A stretch of 64,000 nucleotides of DNA from Pseudomonas sp. RSB 5.4 (GTDB taxonomy: Bacteria; Pseudomonadota; Gammaproteobacteria; Pseudomonadales; Pseudomonadaceae): positions 992,001-1,056,000 of the forward strand of contig NZ_CP146986.1 of the NCBI RefSeq assembly GCF_037126175.1, in the 5' to 3' direction. Of the stretch, positions 29,731 through 37,365 are shown piece after piece. The position numbers were made by a program, and so were the translations under genes. Under the pieces are notes generated by a model, which was given only the letters and a program-made list of their open reading frames with translations, was not told where the DNA came from and ran no database searches. Within the stretch, counting starts at the first letter, position 1, and every line of letters begins with the position of its first letter.

Positions 29731-30270
29731 TGTGGGAGCTGGCTTGCCAGCGATGGCGGTCTACCAGCCGACCAACCTCCCACCTGAATGCACGCATTCC
29801 AACTGTGGGAGCGAGCCTGCTCGCGAAAGCGGCCTCACAGTCGACCAGTCCCTGACTGAATGCACTCGATCAAATGGTGGGAGCTGGCTTGCCAGCGATG
29901 GCGGCCTCCCAGCCGACCAACCTCCCACCTGAATGCGCGCATTCCAACTGTGGGAGCGAGCCTGCTCGCGAAAGCGGCCTCACAGCTGACCAATCCCCAA
30001 CTGAATACACTCGGTCAAATGGTGGGAGCTGGCTTGCCAGCGATGACGGCTCACAAGCCGACCAACCTCCCACCTGAATGCACGCATTCCAACTGTGGGA
30101 GCGAGCTTGCTCGCGAAAGCGGCCTCACAGTCGACCAATCCTTGACTGAATGCACTCGGTCAGATGGTGGGAGCTGGCTTGCCAGCGATGACGGCCTACC
30201 AGCCGACCAATTCCCACCTGAATGCACTCAATCCAACTGTGGGAGCGAGCTTGCTCGCGAAAGCGGTCTG
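29731..30270. repeat. Tandem REP array, four copies of a 145-bp unit carrying two REP types
   Basis: REP type 1 (GTGGGAGCTGGCTTGCCAGC) starts at 29732, 29877, 30022 and 30167, exactly 145 bp apart. REP type 2 (GTGGGAGCGAGCYTGCTCGC) starts at 29805, 29950, 30095 and 30239. Each REP is an imperfect palindrome, and both types face the same way. The spacers (around CACCTGAATGCACGCATTCC and CTCACAGTCGACCA) are also conserved, so whole 145-bp units have been amplified in tandem. Open frames through this array are REP translations, not genes. No REP-associated tyrosine transposase is present in the window. Confidence 0.93.
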
Positions 30271-30455
30271 CCAGACGACATCAAAACTACAGGAGCAATC
30301 CCGGTTCTCCACACACACCATAAACGCATCTCTGCAGCCACGTTTAAAGTACACGAACCGTTACGCCATACAGGCTACAACGCCTTGCGCCGTTACCTAC
30401 GCGTACGCCAGAATCCGCCGGCTTACACGACTATGGGTCGGGCTATATCGTTTCC

Positions 30456-30685
30456 CTGTCACTGAAAATCAGTGATCGGGTTTGGTAGCCCGTTTCTAAG
30501 TGTGATGGCGACACCGTGTGCAGTCCCTTTTCAGGGGCTCGATTTTATGGTGGCCATGCGTGGGGCTCCTTCGGGAGCGCCGGGTTTTCCTGCTTAGACC
30601 GGTCTACCAACCCGCGTATGGCCACCACCCTCGTTTGGTAGCGAGAGTGATGGCTCCTTACTTTTGCTAAGCAGGAGCTTCATCC
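30456..30685 (+). ncRNA. Candidate structured cis-regulatory leader RNA of the DUF6124-type gene
   Basis: The 230 nt before the gene at 30686 are densely structured. An opening hairpin pairs 30460-30465 with 30469-30474. Two short hairpins have different stems but the same loop TTTGGTAG: CGGG/CCCG at 30477-30492 and CTCG/CGAG at 30630-30645. Each is followed by GTGATGGC. Between them a 16-bp helix (30549-30564 with 30611-30626, two G-U pairs) encloses a GCTCC-TTCG-GGAGC hairpin. The enclosed loop also carries CTACCAA (30604-30610), complementary to both TTTGGTAG loops, and TCCTGCTTAG (30588-30597), a perfect complement of CTAAGCAGGA (30667-30676) that contains the AGGAG ribosome-binding site. 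This suggests a pseudoknot or switch controlling translation. A weak promoter (TTACAC, then CTATAT near 30443) could start it near 30456. I could not name a known RNA family. Confidence 0.75.
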
Positions 30686-31057
30686 ATGTTCAAAGCCACA
30701 CCCAACCCCCCAGACACCTCGATCCCATACGACCCAGCCCTCGACCCGCAGAAGATAAAAGCGGCAACTGACCGTGCCATCAACTTCTACCTCAACCCCG
30801 GCGCCCTGAAGATCTCGATCCCTTCAACCTCGTCATGCAAGGCGAACAGAATCTTCCTCATCGACCCCACCGTGGACGAAGAAACCTTGCTCGTCGAAGC
30901 CTGCGAGTCATTAGCCGCCGCCAGTGACATGGCCCGTGATATCGGCGACACCGTCGACCACTCGCAACGCCGGGCCATGCTGATGCTGCATCAGGTGATC
31001 ATGCTCAGTGAACTGATGGTCAACCGGGTACTGGACGGCCGCCGCGTGCCGAGCTAA
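30686..31057 (+). CDS. DUF6124-type hypothetical protein (first copy)
   Basis: Small cytoplasmic protein of 123 residues with no signal peptide or membrane segment. It resembles the DUF6124 (formerly DUF3077-like) family common in fluorescent pseudomonads, whose role is unknown. The N-terminus is Pro-rich (residues 1-25). It is followed by a helix (KIKAATDRAINFYL), a variable linker and a helical C-terminal half with the pattern TLLVEACESLAAASDMARDI...AMLMLHQVIMLSELMVNRVLD, which it shares with the next gene. AGGAG sits 8 nt before the ATG but is complementary to a loop of the leader RNA, so translation may be switched. A long inverted repeat follows the stop. I cannot assign a function; the shared helices suggest a small oligomeric or partner-binding protein. 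Confidence 0.85.
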   Translation: MFKATPNPPDTSIPYDPALDPQKIKAATDRAINFYLNPGALKISIPSTSSCKANRIFLIDPTVDEETLLVEACESLAAASDMARDIGDTVDHSQRRAMLMLHQVIMLSELMVNRVLDGRRVPS

Positions 31058-31069
31058 CTGCCCGGTCCC

Positions 31070-31156
31070 CTGTAGGAGCTGCCGAAGGCTGCGATCTTTT
31101 GATTTTGTTTTTCAAGATCAAGATCAAAAGATCGCAGCCTGCGGCAGCTCCTACAG
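31070..31156. repeat. Long inverted repeat (CTGTAGGAGCTGCCG family), probable bidirectional terminator
   Basis: Arms begin CTGTAGGAGCTGCCG and end CGGCAGCTCCTACAG; the inner parts GGCTGCGATCTTTTGAT and its complement extend the pairing to about 30 bp per arm with few mismatches. This is a REP class distinct from the GTGGGAGC type elsewhere in the window. It separates the two DUF6124-type genes and probably stops or protects the upstream transcript. Confidence 0.85.
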
Positions 31157-31197
31157 GTCATCATTCATTCAAAGTACGTCGATCGGAGTTCCATCTG

Positions 31198-31557
31198 ATG
31201 CCCGAACCCAAGCCCAATCCGCCGGCCACAGACTCGGTATCACCCTACGAATCCCTCAACTCCAGAAAACTCCACGAAGCCGCCGAACGCGCCCTCGACC
31301 ATTACCTCGCACCCGCGCAAATCATGGCAACGCCATACACCCCCAGCAGCATGTTCCTCGTCAATCCACAAACCGACACCGAATCCCTGCTGGCCAACGC
31401 TTGCGAATCTCTGGCGTCGGCCACGGTCATGCTCGGCGATTTCGCCGGGACGCTGGAGGGGCCGAGTCGTAATACGGTGTTGGGCATTGCGCAGGTAGTG
31501 ATGCTGGGGGAGTTGGCGGTGAATCAGGCGCTGGATAATGTTGTGCCCAAGGAATAG
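31198..31557 (+). CDS. DUF6124-type hypothetical protein (second copy)
   Basis: A paralogue of the protein encoded just upstream, 119 residues from the ATG at 31198, with GGAG 9 nt before it. An upstream extension of the frame runs through the inverted repeat and is unlikely to be translated. It has the same layout: Pro-rich start, helix (KLHEAAERALDHYL), a FLVNPQTDTESLLANACESLASATVM core and C-terminal helix (IAQVVMLGELAVNQALD). Unlike its neighbour it lacks the elaborate leader RNA, so the two copies are probably regulated differently. Function unknown. No membrane segment or secretion signal is seen. A REP pair follows the stop. Confidence 0.82.
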   Translation: MPEPKPNPPATDSVSPYESLNSRKLHEAAERALDHYLAPAQIMATPYTPSSMFLVNPQTDTESLLANACESLASATVMLGDFAGTLEGPSRNTVLGIAQVVMLGELAVNQALDNVVPKE

Positions 31558-31572
31558 GCGCTGACAGTTCTG

Positions 31573-31674
31573 GCCTCTTCGCGAGCAAGCCCGCTCCCAC
31601 AGTGGATTTGCGTTGGTCACATGTTATGTGCCCGGTAACAATCCCTTGCAGGTGTGAGCCTGCTCGCGATTGTC
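31573..31674. repeat. REP pair downstream of the second DUF6124-type gene
   Basis: An inverted-orientation REP (GCGAGCAAGCCCGCTCCCAC, 31581-31600) and a degenerate forward REP (GTGTGAGCCTGCTCGCGA, from 31652) form a REPIN-like pair. The rest of the gap up to 31760 holds a weak inverted repeat (AGGCGCCTACCC / GGGAGAGGCGCT) and no gene that I can support. Confidence 0.75.
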
Positions 31675-31760
31675 ATTAAATAAATCCTTCTCTGAGCCCC
31701 GTTATCCAGGCGCCTACCCATCAGGGAGAGGCGCTTGGTGTGGCTTGCGGTTTTTTCGTT

Positions 31761-34706
31761 TCAAACAAATCGCAGTTCGAAAGTACCGTACACCTCGGTA
31801 GGGTTCCCGTCGGGGTAGACAACGAAAGTATAAATATTTCGGGAGTTAATCCTGACGGCAGGATGATCGGTTGGACCGACAGTCAATGGTTTCCCTGCGG
31901 TGACTGGTCTCCATATAAAAGAGTAAGTGTTATTGGGACCGCCAGCCCCCCGCATTAATATAAAATTTACTCTTCGTATCGATTTAGAGAAGGTTGTGAC
32001 GATAGAAATCGTTTTGTCACGATAAGCCTCAAAGCTCAAGGTTGCGCCGGATGTGTGCTGTTGCCGGTCCGTTCCGTCGAGCCGCTGTGTGTACAGCGCG
32101 TGGGAAAGAATCACGCTTGTGGATTTGATCGTGTAGGTGCGCACAGGGAAGGCCACCGCCTCATTCTCATTCGTGCTCTTGCCGAACGCCGCCTTGAATT
32201 CCATCGTCAGCGTGCTGCCATCCTTGAGGTTTCTCAAGCCTGCAAGGGCGATGCTCCGCTCGTAATAACCTTGATCGAGCCACTTGTCGCTGACCATTGA
32301 GGCCGGTGCCGTATGGATCTGCAGGTTGTAGTCGCTGCCATCAGCGTTCGTCCCTTTCAGGCGCAGCCAGACATATTGGCCTGTGGCAATCAACGGCCAG
32401 ACGCCCATGCGATAGGTGGCATTGGCGGTCAGATTCCCTACGTTGAACTCCGGGCCCTCGCCATTATCGTCGGCGTCCTTGATGATCGGTTTGAGCAGTT
32501 CATTCTGCGGCATGCTCAACACAGTCAAATCAAAGACGAGGGACGGCAGAGGCTTGCCGTCGCGGATGACGACGTAGGACACCTTCACATCTTTGTTCAG
32601 GTTGAACGCGACCACGCTATTTGGAATCACAAACTCCCGGTTGCTGCCCAGCGGCCGAGGATCAGAGGTGTGCGAACCGCCTGCGGGCGTACCCTGTGCG
32701 CCAGTCCAGGTGGCGATGATTTCATCAGTTGGCCGCAACGCGCTGTTGTCCGGCACCACGATGGTCAAGGTGTCCCTGACCAGCAGCGGGTTGAGTGTGC
32801 TGTCGCCGTTGTTCTCCTTGATCGAGGGGGCGAGCAGTTCCAGCGCGACGCCCACGGTGAACACCAATGGATTCGAAAGGCTGGTCTCATCTGTGGCATG
32901 GCGCCAGAGCTGGTAGCGGACGGTGATCTTGCTGCCGCGGTTCGGTTCGATGTGTTGGGCGACGAAGGCGGCGTCCAGGTTGATGACCCAGTCTTGCTGG
33001 GCGGTTACGGCATTGAATGTGCGGGACCCGGATTCCTCGCCGGAGATGTCGCCCACCCACTTCCAGGTGGCCTCGTCGTTGGCTACCCATGGCTTCACCA
33101 CAGGCCTGGGGATGGTCAGTCTACTGGTACCGCCGGGCAGTGTGGCCGGGTCGAGGAAGCCGTTCTGCACTCCGAGGACAATCGGGGCGTCCAGCTCGAA
33201 TTTCGGTTCACCCACATTGAGCAATTTCGTGTGCAGCGACTCGCGTCTGAGGATCTCGTCGCCCTCGGCTATCAGCAGGTCGTACCACCCCTTCAGGGTT
33301 CCGCCGTCAAGGAGCTTGAGGTTGTAGTCAGCGACGGTGATGACAAAACCTTCGGGATTCTCGACTTCATCCTCCTCCGGAATGTGCCACTCCAACTCAG
33401 GCAGGAAGGTGCTGCCGTCCGGGCGTTTACCCAGCAGGAACAGCTCAATGCCCATGCCGTACTTGATGGCCGGATCGAACGGAATGCGGACGTTGATGGG
33501 TGTCTTCGTGGGATCGATGAAGTCTCCCTCGGCTTCCTCGATGATCGGTGCGGCCAGGCGGTGGGCTGCGCCGGTGACGTGTACAAACTGCCCTTTTGAG
33601 CGTAACGGGTCACTGCTGCCGCTGCGTTCCAGCCGATAGAAGAAACTGACCTGGGTATTGACCAGTTTACGCACGGCCGCAATGGACAGCTTGAACTCGT
33701 AGTTATGCGGGATATTGTCGACGGTCTGGGGCAGGGCGGTGACTTCGACTTTTTCGCCCTCCGTGGTGGTGCCGAGCATGGTCAAATGAATGATGTCATC
33801 CATCTCGAAGTCTGGCCGGGTGGCCGTGACATGCACCGTGATGTCGTTATCGCCCTGTTTATCGGCGTCGAGCTTGTTGTTGACGGCTTCTTGAACAATC
33901 GGTGCGGCCAGCAGGTCGATGCCGGTGGTGACGACGATGCGGGTTTCCTTGCACCAGTCTTCCGATTCATTGCCGACGATGTCGCGCACCTTGAAGGTGA
34001 CCGCCAGACCGGCGAGGTCGGTATCACCAGCCCGTTCAATAGTGGCTTTGGAGACCGTGATTAATATCGGGTTTGCCGCTGGATCGTCGATCTGCGCCTG
34101 GGTCACCGGTGTGGAATACTCAAAAAAGCCACCCCAACTGAGATGAATGACGTCGCCCTCCGCGATGTCGGGGTAAGGCAAGCCGCTGCCGGACTCGGAC
34201 CTGATGACAATCGGCACTCCCGCTTCGGCAACGTCTTTGTCCACACCGCCGTTGACGATTTCCGGGGGAATGTACATGTACAGGTTGGAGTGACCAGGGC
34301 CCGGGTCGATGTCCTGGCCACCGGGGAGTTCCAGTTTGACGAAGAGGTTGAGGGGCTTGTCCGGACGCTCTTCTTTTTGATTGGGCTGTTTGATTTCGTA
34401 GGTGAGTTCGTAAGAACCGGTCTGCAGATGACGGGGAGCCACCCACAAGAGGGTCGGTTGCTTGAGCTCGGCCTCGTCAATGATGGGACGCCCGTCGACC
34501 TCACGGCCATTGAGCAGCAGCTTGACGGAATCTCCGACAGCCTTGCTGGCCCAGACGGGGATGACGACAAGCAGGCCGAGGTCGGGAAAAGTGAACACCG
34601 CCGCCCGGTTGATTCCCCACTGGCCGGAAGGCAGGAGGCGTCCGAGCACTATCGGGTCCAGCAATGAATGGGGGGCAGAGATTTTCATCCTGGGCTGAAC
34701 GAGCAT
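31761..34706 (-). CDS. Large Ig-like repeat protein of unknown function
   Basis: 981 residues from the ATG at 34706, with GGAG 8 nt upstream on the minus strand; a TTG 33 nt earlier extends the frame but has no clear ribosome-binding site. The protein has an N-terminal unit (residues 1-170) and then several beta-rich Ig-like repeats. Repeat starts share the pattern [A/K]PxIxxAxxxxLDP: APIVQEAVNNKLD, APIIEEAEGDFIDP, APIVLGVQNGFLDP, APSIKENNGDSTLNP and KPIIKDADDNG. The C-terminal part is different (ILSHALYTQRLDGTDR to FELRFV). No Sec signal, lipobox or membrane segment is visible, so it is cytoplasmic or leaves by a route not read from its N-terminus. An adhesin, effector or scaffold would all fit; I do not recognise a characterised homologue. 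It stands alone between REP-rich gaps, which suggests accessory DNA. Confidence 0.85.
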   Translation of the reverse strand: MLVQPRMKISAPHSLLDPIVLGRLLPSGQWGINRAAVFTFPDLGLLVVIPVWASKAVGDSVKLLLNGREVDGRPIIDEAELKQPTLLWVAPRHLQTGSYELTYEIKQPNQKEERPDKPLNLFVKLELPGGQDIDPGPGHSNLYMYIPPEIVNGGVDKDVAEAGVPIVIRSESGSGLPYPDIAEGDVIHLSWGGFFEYSTPVTQAQIDDPAANPILITVSKATIERAGDTDLAGLAVTFKVRDIVGNESEDWCKETRIVVTTGIDLLAAPIVQEAVNNKLDADKQGDNDITVHVTATRPDFEMDDIIHLTMLGTTTEGEKVEVTALPQTVDNIPHNYEFKLSIAAVRKLVNTQVSFFYRLERSGSSDPLRSKGQFVHVTGAAHRLAAPIIEEAEGDFIDPTKTPINVRIPFDPAIKYGMGIELFLLGKRPDGSTFLPELEWHIPEEDEVENPEGFVITVADYNLKLLDGGTLKGWYDLLIAEGDEILRRESLHTKLLNVGEPKFELDAPIVLGVQNGFLDPATLPGGTSRLTIPRPVVKPWVANDEATWKWVGDISGEESGSRTFNAVTAQQDWVINLDAAFVAQHIEPNRGSKITVRYQLWRHATDETSLSNPLVFTVGVALELLAPSIKENNGDSTLNPLLVRDTLTIVVPDNSALRPTDEIIATWTGAQGTPAGGSHTSDPRPLGSNREFVIPNSVVAFNLNKDVKVSYVVIRDGKPLPSLVFDLTVLSMPQNELLKPIIKDADDNGEGPEFNVGNLTANATYRMGVWPLIATGQYVWLRLKGTNADGSDYNLQIHTAPASMVSDKWLDQGYYERSIALAGLRNLKDGSTLTMEFKAAFGKSTNENEAVAFPVRTYTIKSTSVILSHALYTQRLDGTDRQQHTSGATLSFEAYRDKTISIVTTFSKSIRRVNFILMRGAGGPNNTYSFIWRPVTAGKPLTVGPTDHPAVRINSRNIYTFVVYPDGNPTEVYGTFELRFV

Positions 34707-34935
34707 GGTCGGAACTCCAAGCGAACTGTCGGGAGACAAAGGGCGTGGAGTTATTCAGCGCTGAAGATAACGTCTCTGGCTACTGTCAGAAATTACAGGT
34801 ACGAGGCCTTTTCGGATGAGCGGTAAGACACGGCCCGACGGATAAAAAAGACGCTGCCCGGCATCCCTTGGCGCCTTCTGTGCCCGTCGCGGGCAGTGCC
34901 TGCAGGGCTTGAATGAGAGGGTTGCCAGCCGTACC

Positions 34936-35171
34936 GGCCTCTTCGCGAGCAAGCCCGCTCCCACAGTTTTAGCCGGGTGTTGCCGTAACCATTGGCTCAG
35001 CGCATACCAATGTGGGAGCGGGCTTGCTCGCGAATGCGGTGTGCCAGCCAACACCTTAAGTGCCTGATACGGCCTCTTCGCGAGCAAGCCCGCTCCCACA
35101 GTTTTAACCGGGTGTTGCTGTAACCATCGGCTCAGCGCATTTCGATGTGGGAGCGGGCTTGCTCGCAGCGG
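34936..35171. repeat. Two tandem REPINs (about 135-bp period)
   Basis: Inverted REPs (GCGAGCAAGCCCGCTCCCACA) end at about 34966 and 35100, and forward REPs (GTGGGAGCGGGCTTGCTCGC) start at about 35012 and 35147. They form two REPINs whose inner spacers (CCGGGTGTTGCYGTAACC...GGCTCAGCGCAT) are nearly identical, so the second arose by duplication of the first. It lies between the Ig-repeat gene and the LuxR-type gene. Reading frames through it are not genes. Confidence 0.9.
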
Positions 35172-35194
35172 CAGTTCCTGCAGATCGGGCACCA

Positions 35195-35962
35195 TCAAGC
35201 GGCGTGGGGTGAGCCGGGCAGGGTGGCGGTATGTTCAGGCGAATACATCCAGCGCATCAGTGAATGCCGGCCGCTGATCCCCAGTTTGATCGCCGCGCGC
35301 TTGAGATAGCTTTCCACCGTGTTGACCTTCAACTGCAACTGCTCGGCCAGCTCCGGCGCGGTACGCCCGGCGAGCAGGCCGATGCACACTTCGGTTTCGC
35401 GACTGGACAGGCTCAGGCCCAGTTGCTGTAAACGCTCGTTGAAACGCAGCCGCAGGTTTTCCAGGCCCTGTTGCGCGCCATCAGCGCTGGGCAACGGGTC
35501 TTCGGTGTTGGTCTGCTGGGGTTGCAGGGCGTGAATGTGTTTTTCCACCATCGGCAACAGCACCGGAGATATGTCCTGCAACAAACTCTGCTCCTGAGCC
35601 GAGAACCGTTGCGACTGGTCGTTGCGATACACCGAAATCACGTAGCGGTAGCCGTCCTTGCGCCGGGTCAGGTGCAATTGTGAGGCGTCGGCGCTGGCCG
35701 TGGCTGGCGGGTCCATTGGCTCGCTCGAGCGTGCGGCAATCTGTTCGCAGAATACCGTTTCAGCCTGCTGGGCCGAGTCTTTGCCGGTTTCCGGCGGGTG
35801 GCGATGGGCGGGGCGGCCCACCGGCTCGACGCGCATCTGGCGAATGTGTGTGGCGTCCACCGCCAGTTGAGTCTGGATCAGGTCATGCAGCATCCGCGGA
35901 AAGTGCCGGCTGCCGGTGCTGGCGATGACTTTACCGATGTGGGGAAACAGGTGTGAGTTCAT
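35195..35962 (-). CDS. LuxR-type (GerE/HTH) transcriptional regulator
   Basis: DNA-binding regulator of 255 residues from the ATG at 35962, preceded 8 nt upstream by GGA; two in-frame ATGs just upstream sit on that site. The N-terminal 170 residues form a sensory-like region I cannot classify, with a GAF/PAS-like stretch around YRYVISVYRNDQSQRFSAQEQSLL. The C-terminus is a typical GerE helix-turn-helix: LSSRETEVCIGLLAGRTAPELAEQLQLKVNTVESYLKRA. No autoinducer-binding signature is evident. Lipopeptide clusters in Pseudomonas are usually flanked by LuxR-type genes without acyl-homoserine-lactone domains. This one is 5.5 kb past the exporter genes and divergent from ycaC, so either target is possible. 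Regulation of the lipopeptide operon is inference only. Confidence 0.88.
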   Translation of the reverse strand: MNSHLFPHIGKVIASTGSRHFPRMLHDLIQTQLAVDATHIRQMRVEPVGRPAHRHPPETGKDSAQQAETVFCEQIAARSSEPMDPPATASADASQLHLTRRKDGYRYVISVYRNDQSQRFSAQEQSLLQDISPVLLPMVEKHIHALQPQQTNTEDPLPSADGAQQGLENLRLRFNERLQQLGLSLSSRETEVCIGLLAGRTAPELAEQLQLKVNTVESYLKRAAIKLGISGRHSLMRWMYSPEHTATLPGSPHAA

Positions 35963-36161
35963 AAACATCATCCATGAGTTGCAGGTGAAACAGTCCCATT
36001 CCTGACCTGCGTCGCGCATGTTCCCTGGTCGGCGCAATGTCAGGATGTGGATCCTATCCTAGTACAACGTTTGAAAGACGGTTTAATGAAGGTGTTATTA
36101 GCTCATAACTTCATCCACAGGATTGTGAGGTGAACCCAGAATGGCGGCCTGTCGAGATCCA

Positions 36162-36257
36162 GTGTGGGAGCGGGCTTGCTCGCGAAAGCGGTGTGTCAGC
36201 CATTTGAGATGTTGCCTGGAATGAACCCTTCGCGGGCAAGCCCGCTCCCACAGGGTT
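36162..36257. repeat. REPIN in the luxR-ycaC intergenic region
   Basis: Forward REP GTGGGAGCGGGCTTGCTCGC (from 36163) and inverted REP GCGGGCAAGCCCGCTCCCAC (to about 36251) flank a 40-nt spacer. The remaining parts of the 569-bp gap (35963-36161 and 36258-36422) hold no gene that I can support. Confidence 0.88.
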
Positions 36258-36422
36258 ATGGGGCACCGCCTACCCGTAAGGCCTCAACTTGATTGGCGCA
36301 ACGGTGGAGAGGGTCCTGAACCGGGCACCGTACAGTTTGATGATCGCCAAACCAATTCCCGAGACGGATTGAGTTGGAGGCTGGCAAGCCTGTGTTGTGT
36401 CGCCAGGATTGTCCGCTTCAAG

Positions 36423-36458
36423 TTGACAGTGAAACCCTTTTCAACCGATTTATCGGTT
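36423..36458 (+). promoter_or_regulatory. Candidate promoter and palindromic operator upstream of ycaC
   Basis: A consensus -35 hexamer TTGACA (36423-36428) is followed 14 nt later by a perfect palindrome AACCGA-TTTA-TCGGTT (36443-36458) sitting where the -10 region should be. No good -10 box is readable, which would fit an activated or repressed promoter. The palindrome is a plausible operator for an unidentified dimeric regulator. Confidence 0.4.
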
Positions 36459-36531
36459 CCGGTTGTGTCAGTAATCTGTGCCCATGTTCAACGCAACGCC
36501 CACTACCTCAACCAAGAAAAGGGATTCAAAC

Positions 36532-37164
36532 ATGAGCACTGCAACCTACAACCGCCTCAACAAAGACGACGCCGTAGTCCTGCTGGTCGACCACCAGACC
36601 GGTCTGATTTCTCTGGTTCAGGACTTCTCGCCCAACGAGTTCAAGAACAATGTCCTGGCGCTGGCCGACCTGGCGAAATTCTTCAACCTGCCGACCATCC
36701 TCACCACCAGTTTCGAACAAGGCCCCAACGGCCCGCTGGTTCCGGAACTGAAAGAAATGTTCCCCGACGCGCCGTACATTGCCCGCCCGGGCCAGATCAA
36801 CGCCTGGGACAACGAAGACTTCGTCAAGGCGATCAAGGCCACCGGCCGCAAGCAGATCATCATCGCCGGTGTCGTGACCGACGTCTGCGTCGCTTTCCCG
36901 ACCCTGTCGGCACTGGCCGAAGGCTTCGATGTGTTCGTCGTCACCGACGCCTCCGGCACCTTCAACACCACCGTCCAGCAAGCCGCCTGGAGCCGCATGA
37001 CCCAGGCCGGCGCACAAATGATGAACTGGTTCTCGGTCGCCTGTGAGCTGCACCGCGACTGGCGCAACGATATCGAAGGGCTGGGCAATCTGTTGTCGCA
37101 GCGGATTCCGAACTACCGGAACCTGATGAACAGTTACTCGGCATTGACCGCGCAGCAGAAGTGA
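36532..37164 (+). CDS. ycaC: YcaC-like isochorismatase-family hydrolase
   Basis: Cysteine hydrolase of 210 residues, cytoplasmic. Start ATG 36532 with GGG 8 nt upstream; the frame extends further 5' but without a better site. The catalytic Asp 20 lies in LLVDHQTGL and the nucleophile Cys 119 in VVTDVCVAF. The stretches ARPGQINAWDNEDF, VVTDASGTFN and ACELHRDWRNDIEGL match Pseudomonas and E. coli YcaC proteins closely. YcaC is an oligomeric hydrolase of uncertain physiological substrate. It is a single-gene transcript: own promoter region upstream and a terminator just downstream. Confidence 0.9.
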   Translation: MSTATYNRLNKDDAVVLLVDHQTGLISLVQDFSPNEFKNNVLALADLAKFFNLPTILTTSFEQGPNGPLVPELKEMFPDAPYIARPGQINAWDNEDFVKAIKATGRKQIIIAGVVTDVCVAFPTLSALAEGFDVFVVTDASGTFNTTVQQAAWSRMTQAGAQMMNWFSVACELHRDWRNDIEGLGNLLSQRIPNYRNLMNSYSALTAQQK

Positions 37165-37186
37165 CTGCAGCGTTGTTAACGTGAAG

Positions 37187-37216
37187 GCCTGCCCTGAAAA
37201 GCAGGCTTTCTTTGTT
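37187..37216 (+). terminator. Rho-independent terminator after ycaC
   Basis: Stem GCCTGC / GCAGGC with an 8-nt loop, followed by TTTCTTTGTTT, 22 bp after the stop codon. Confidence 0.75.
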
Positions 37217-37365
37217 TGCGCCGCTGCATCAGCGTTGCTAACCGTTGCAGTGAACCGAGCGCTGGCTTCTGCGGTTTTTTGATCAGACTCAGCTGGGTAT
37301 TCCCTGACGTTTACGGCTAATCTGCGCACTCGCTGACGACAACAAGACAAAAACAGGAGTCACTG

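Noticed and set aside
29731..30270. Possible CRISPR array because of regular spacing
   Set aside because: Repeat units are 145 bp and spacers are themselves conserved; there are no short identical repeats with unique spacers and no cas genes.
29654..30475. Several 60-200-codon frames across the 145-bp array
   Set aside because: They translate REP repeats (GSEPARESGL-like strings), have no ribosome-binding sites and repeat with the array.
32313..33599. 428-codon plus-strand frame opposite the Ig-repeat gene
   Set aside because: The minus-strand frame is far longer, has regular repeats and a ribosome-binding site; the plus frame is a codon-bias shadow.
34755..35198. 147-codon minus-strand frame downstream of the LuxR-type gene
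   Set aside because: It is a translation of REPIN sequence (VGAGLLAKRP repeated), a common mis-annotation.
36258..37046. 262-codon plus frame overlapping ycaC
   Set aside because: Arg/Pro/His-rich shadow frame in a different phase from the well-conserved ycaC.
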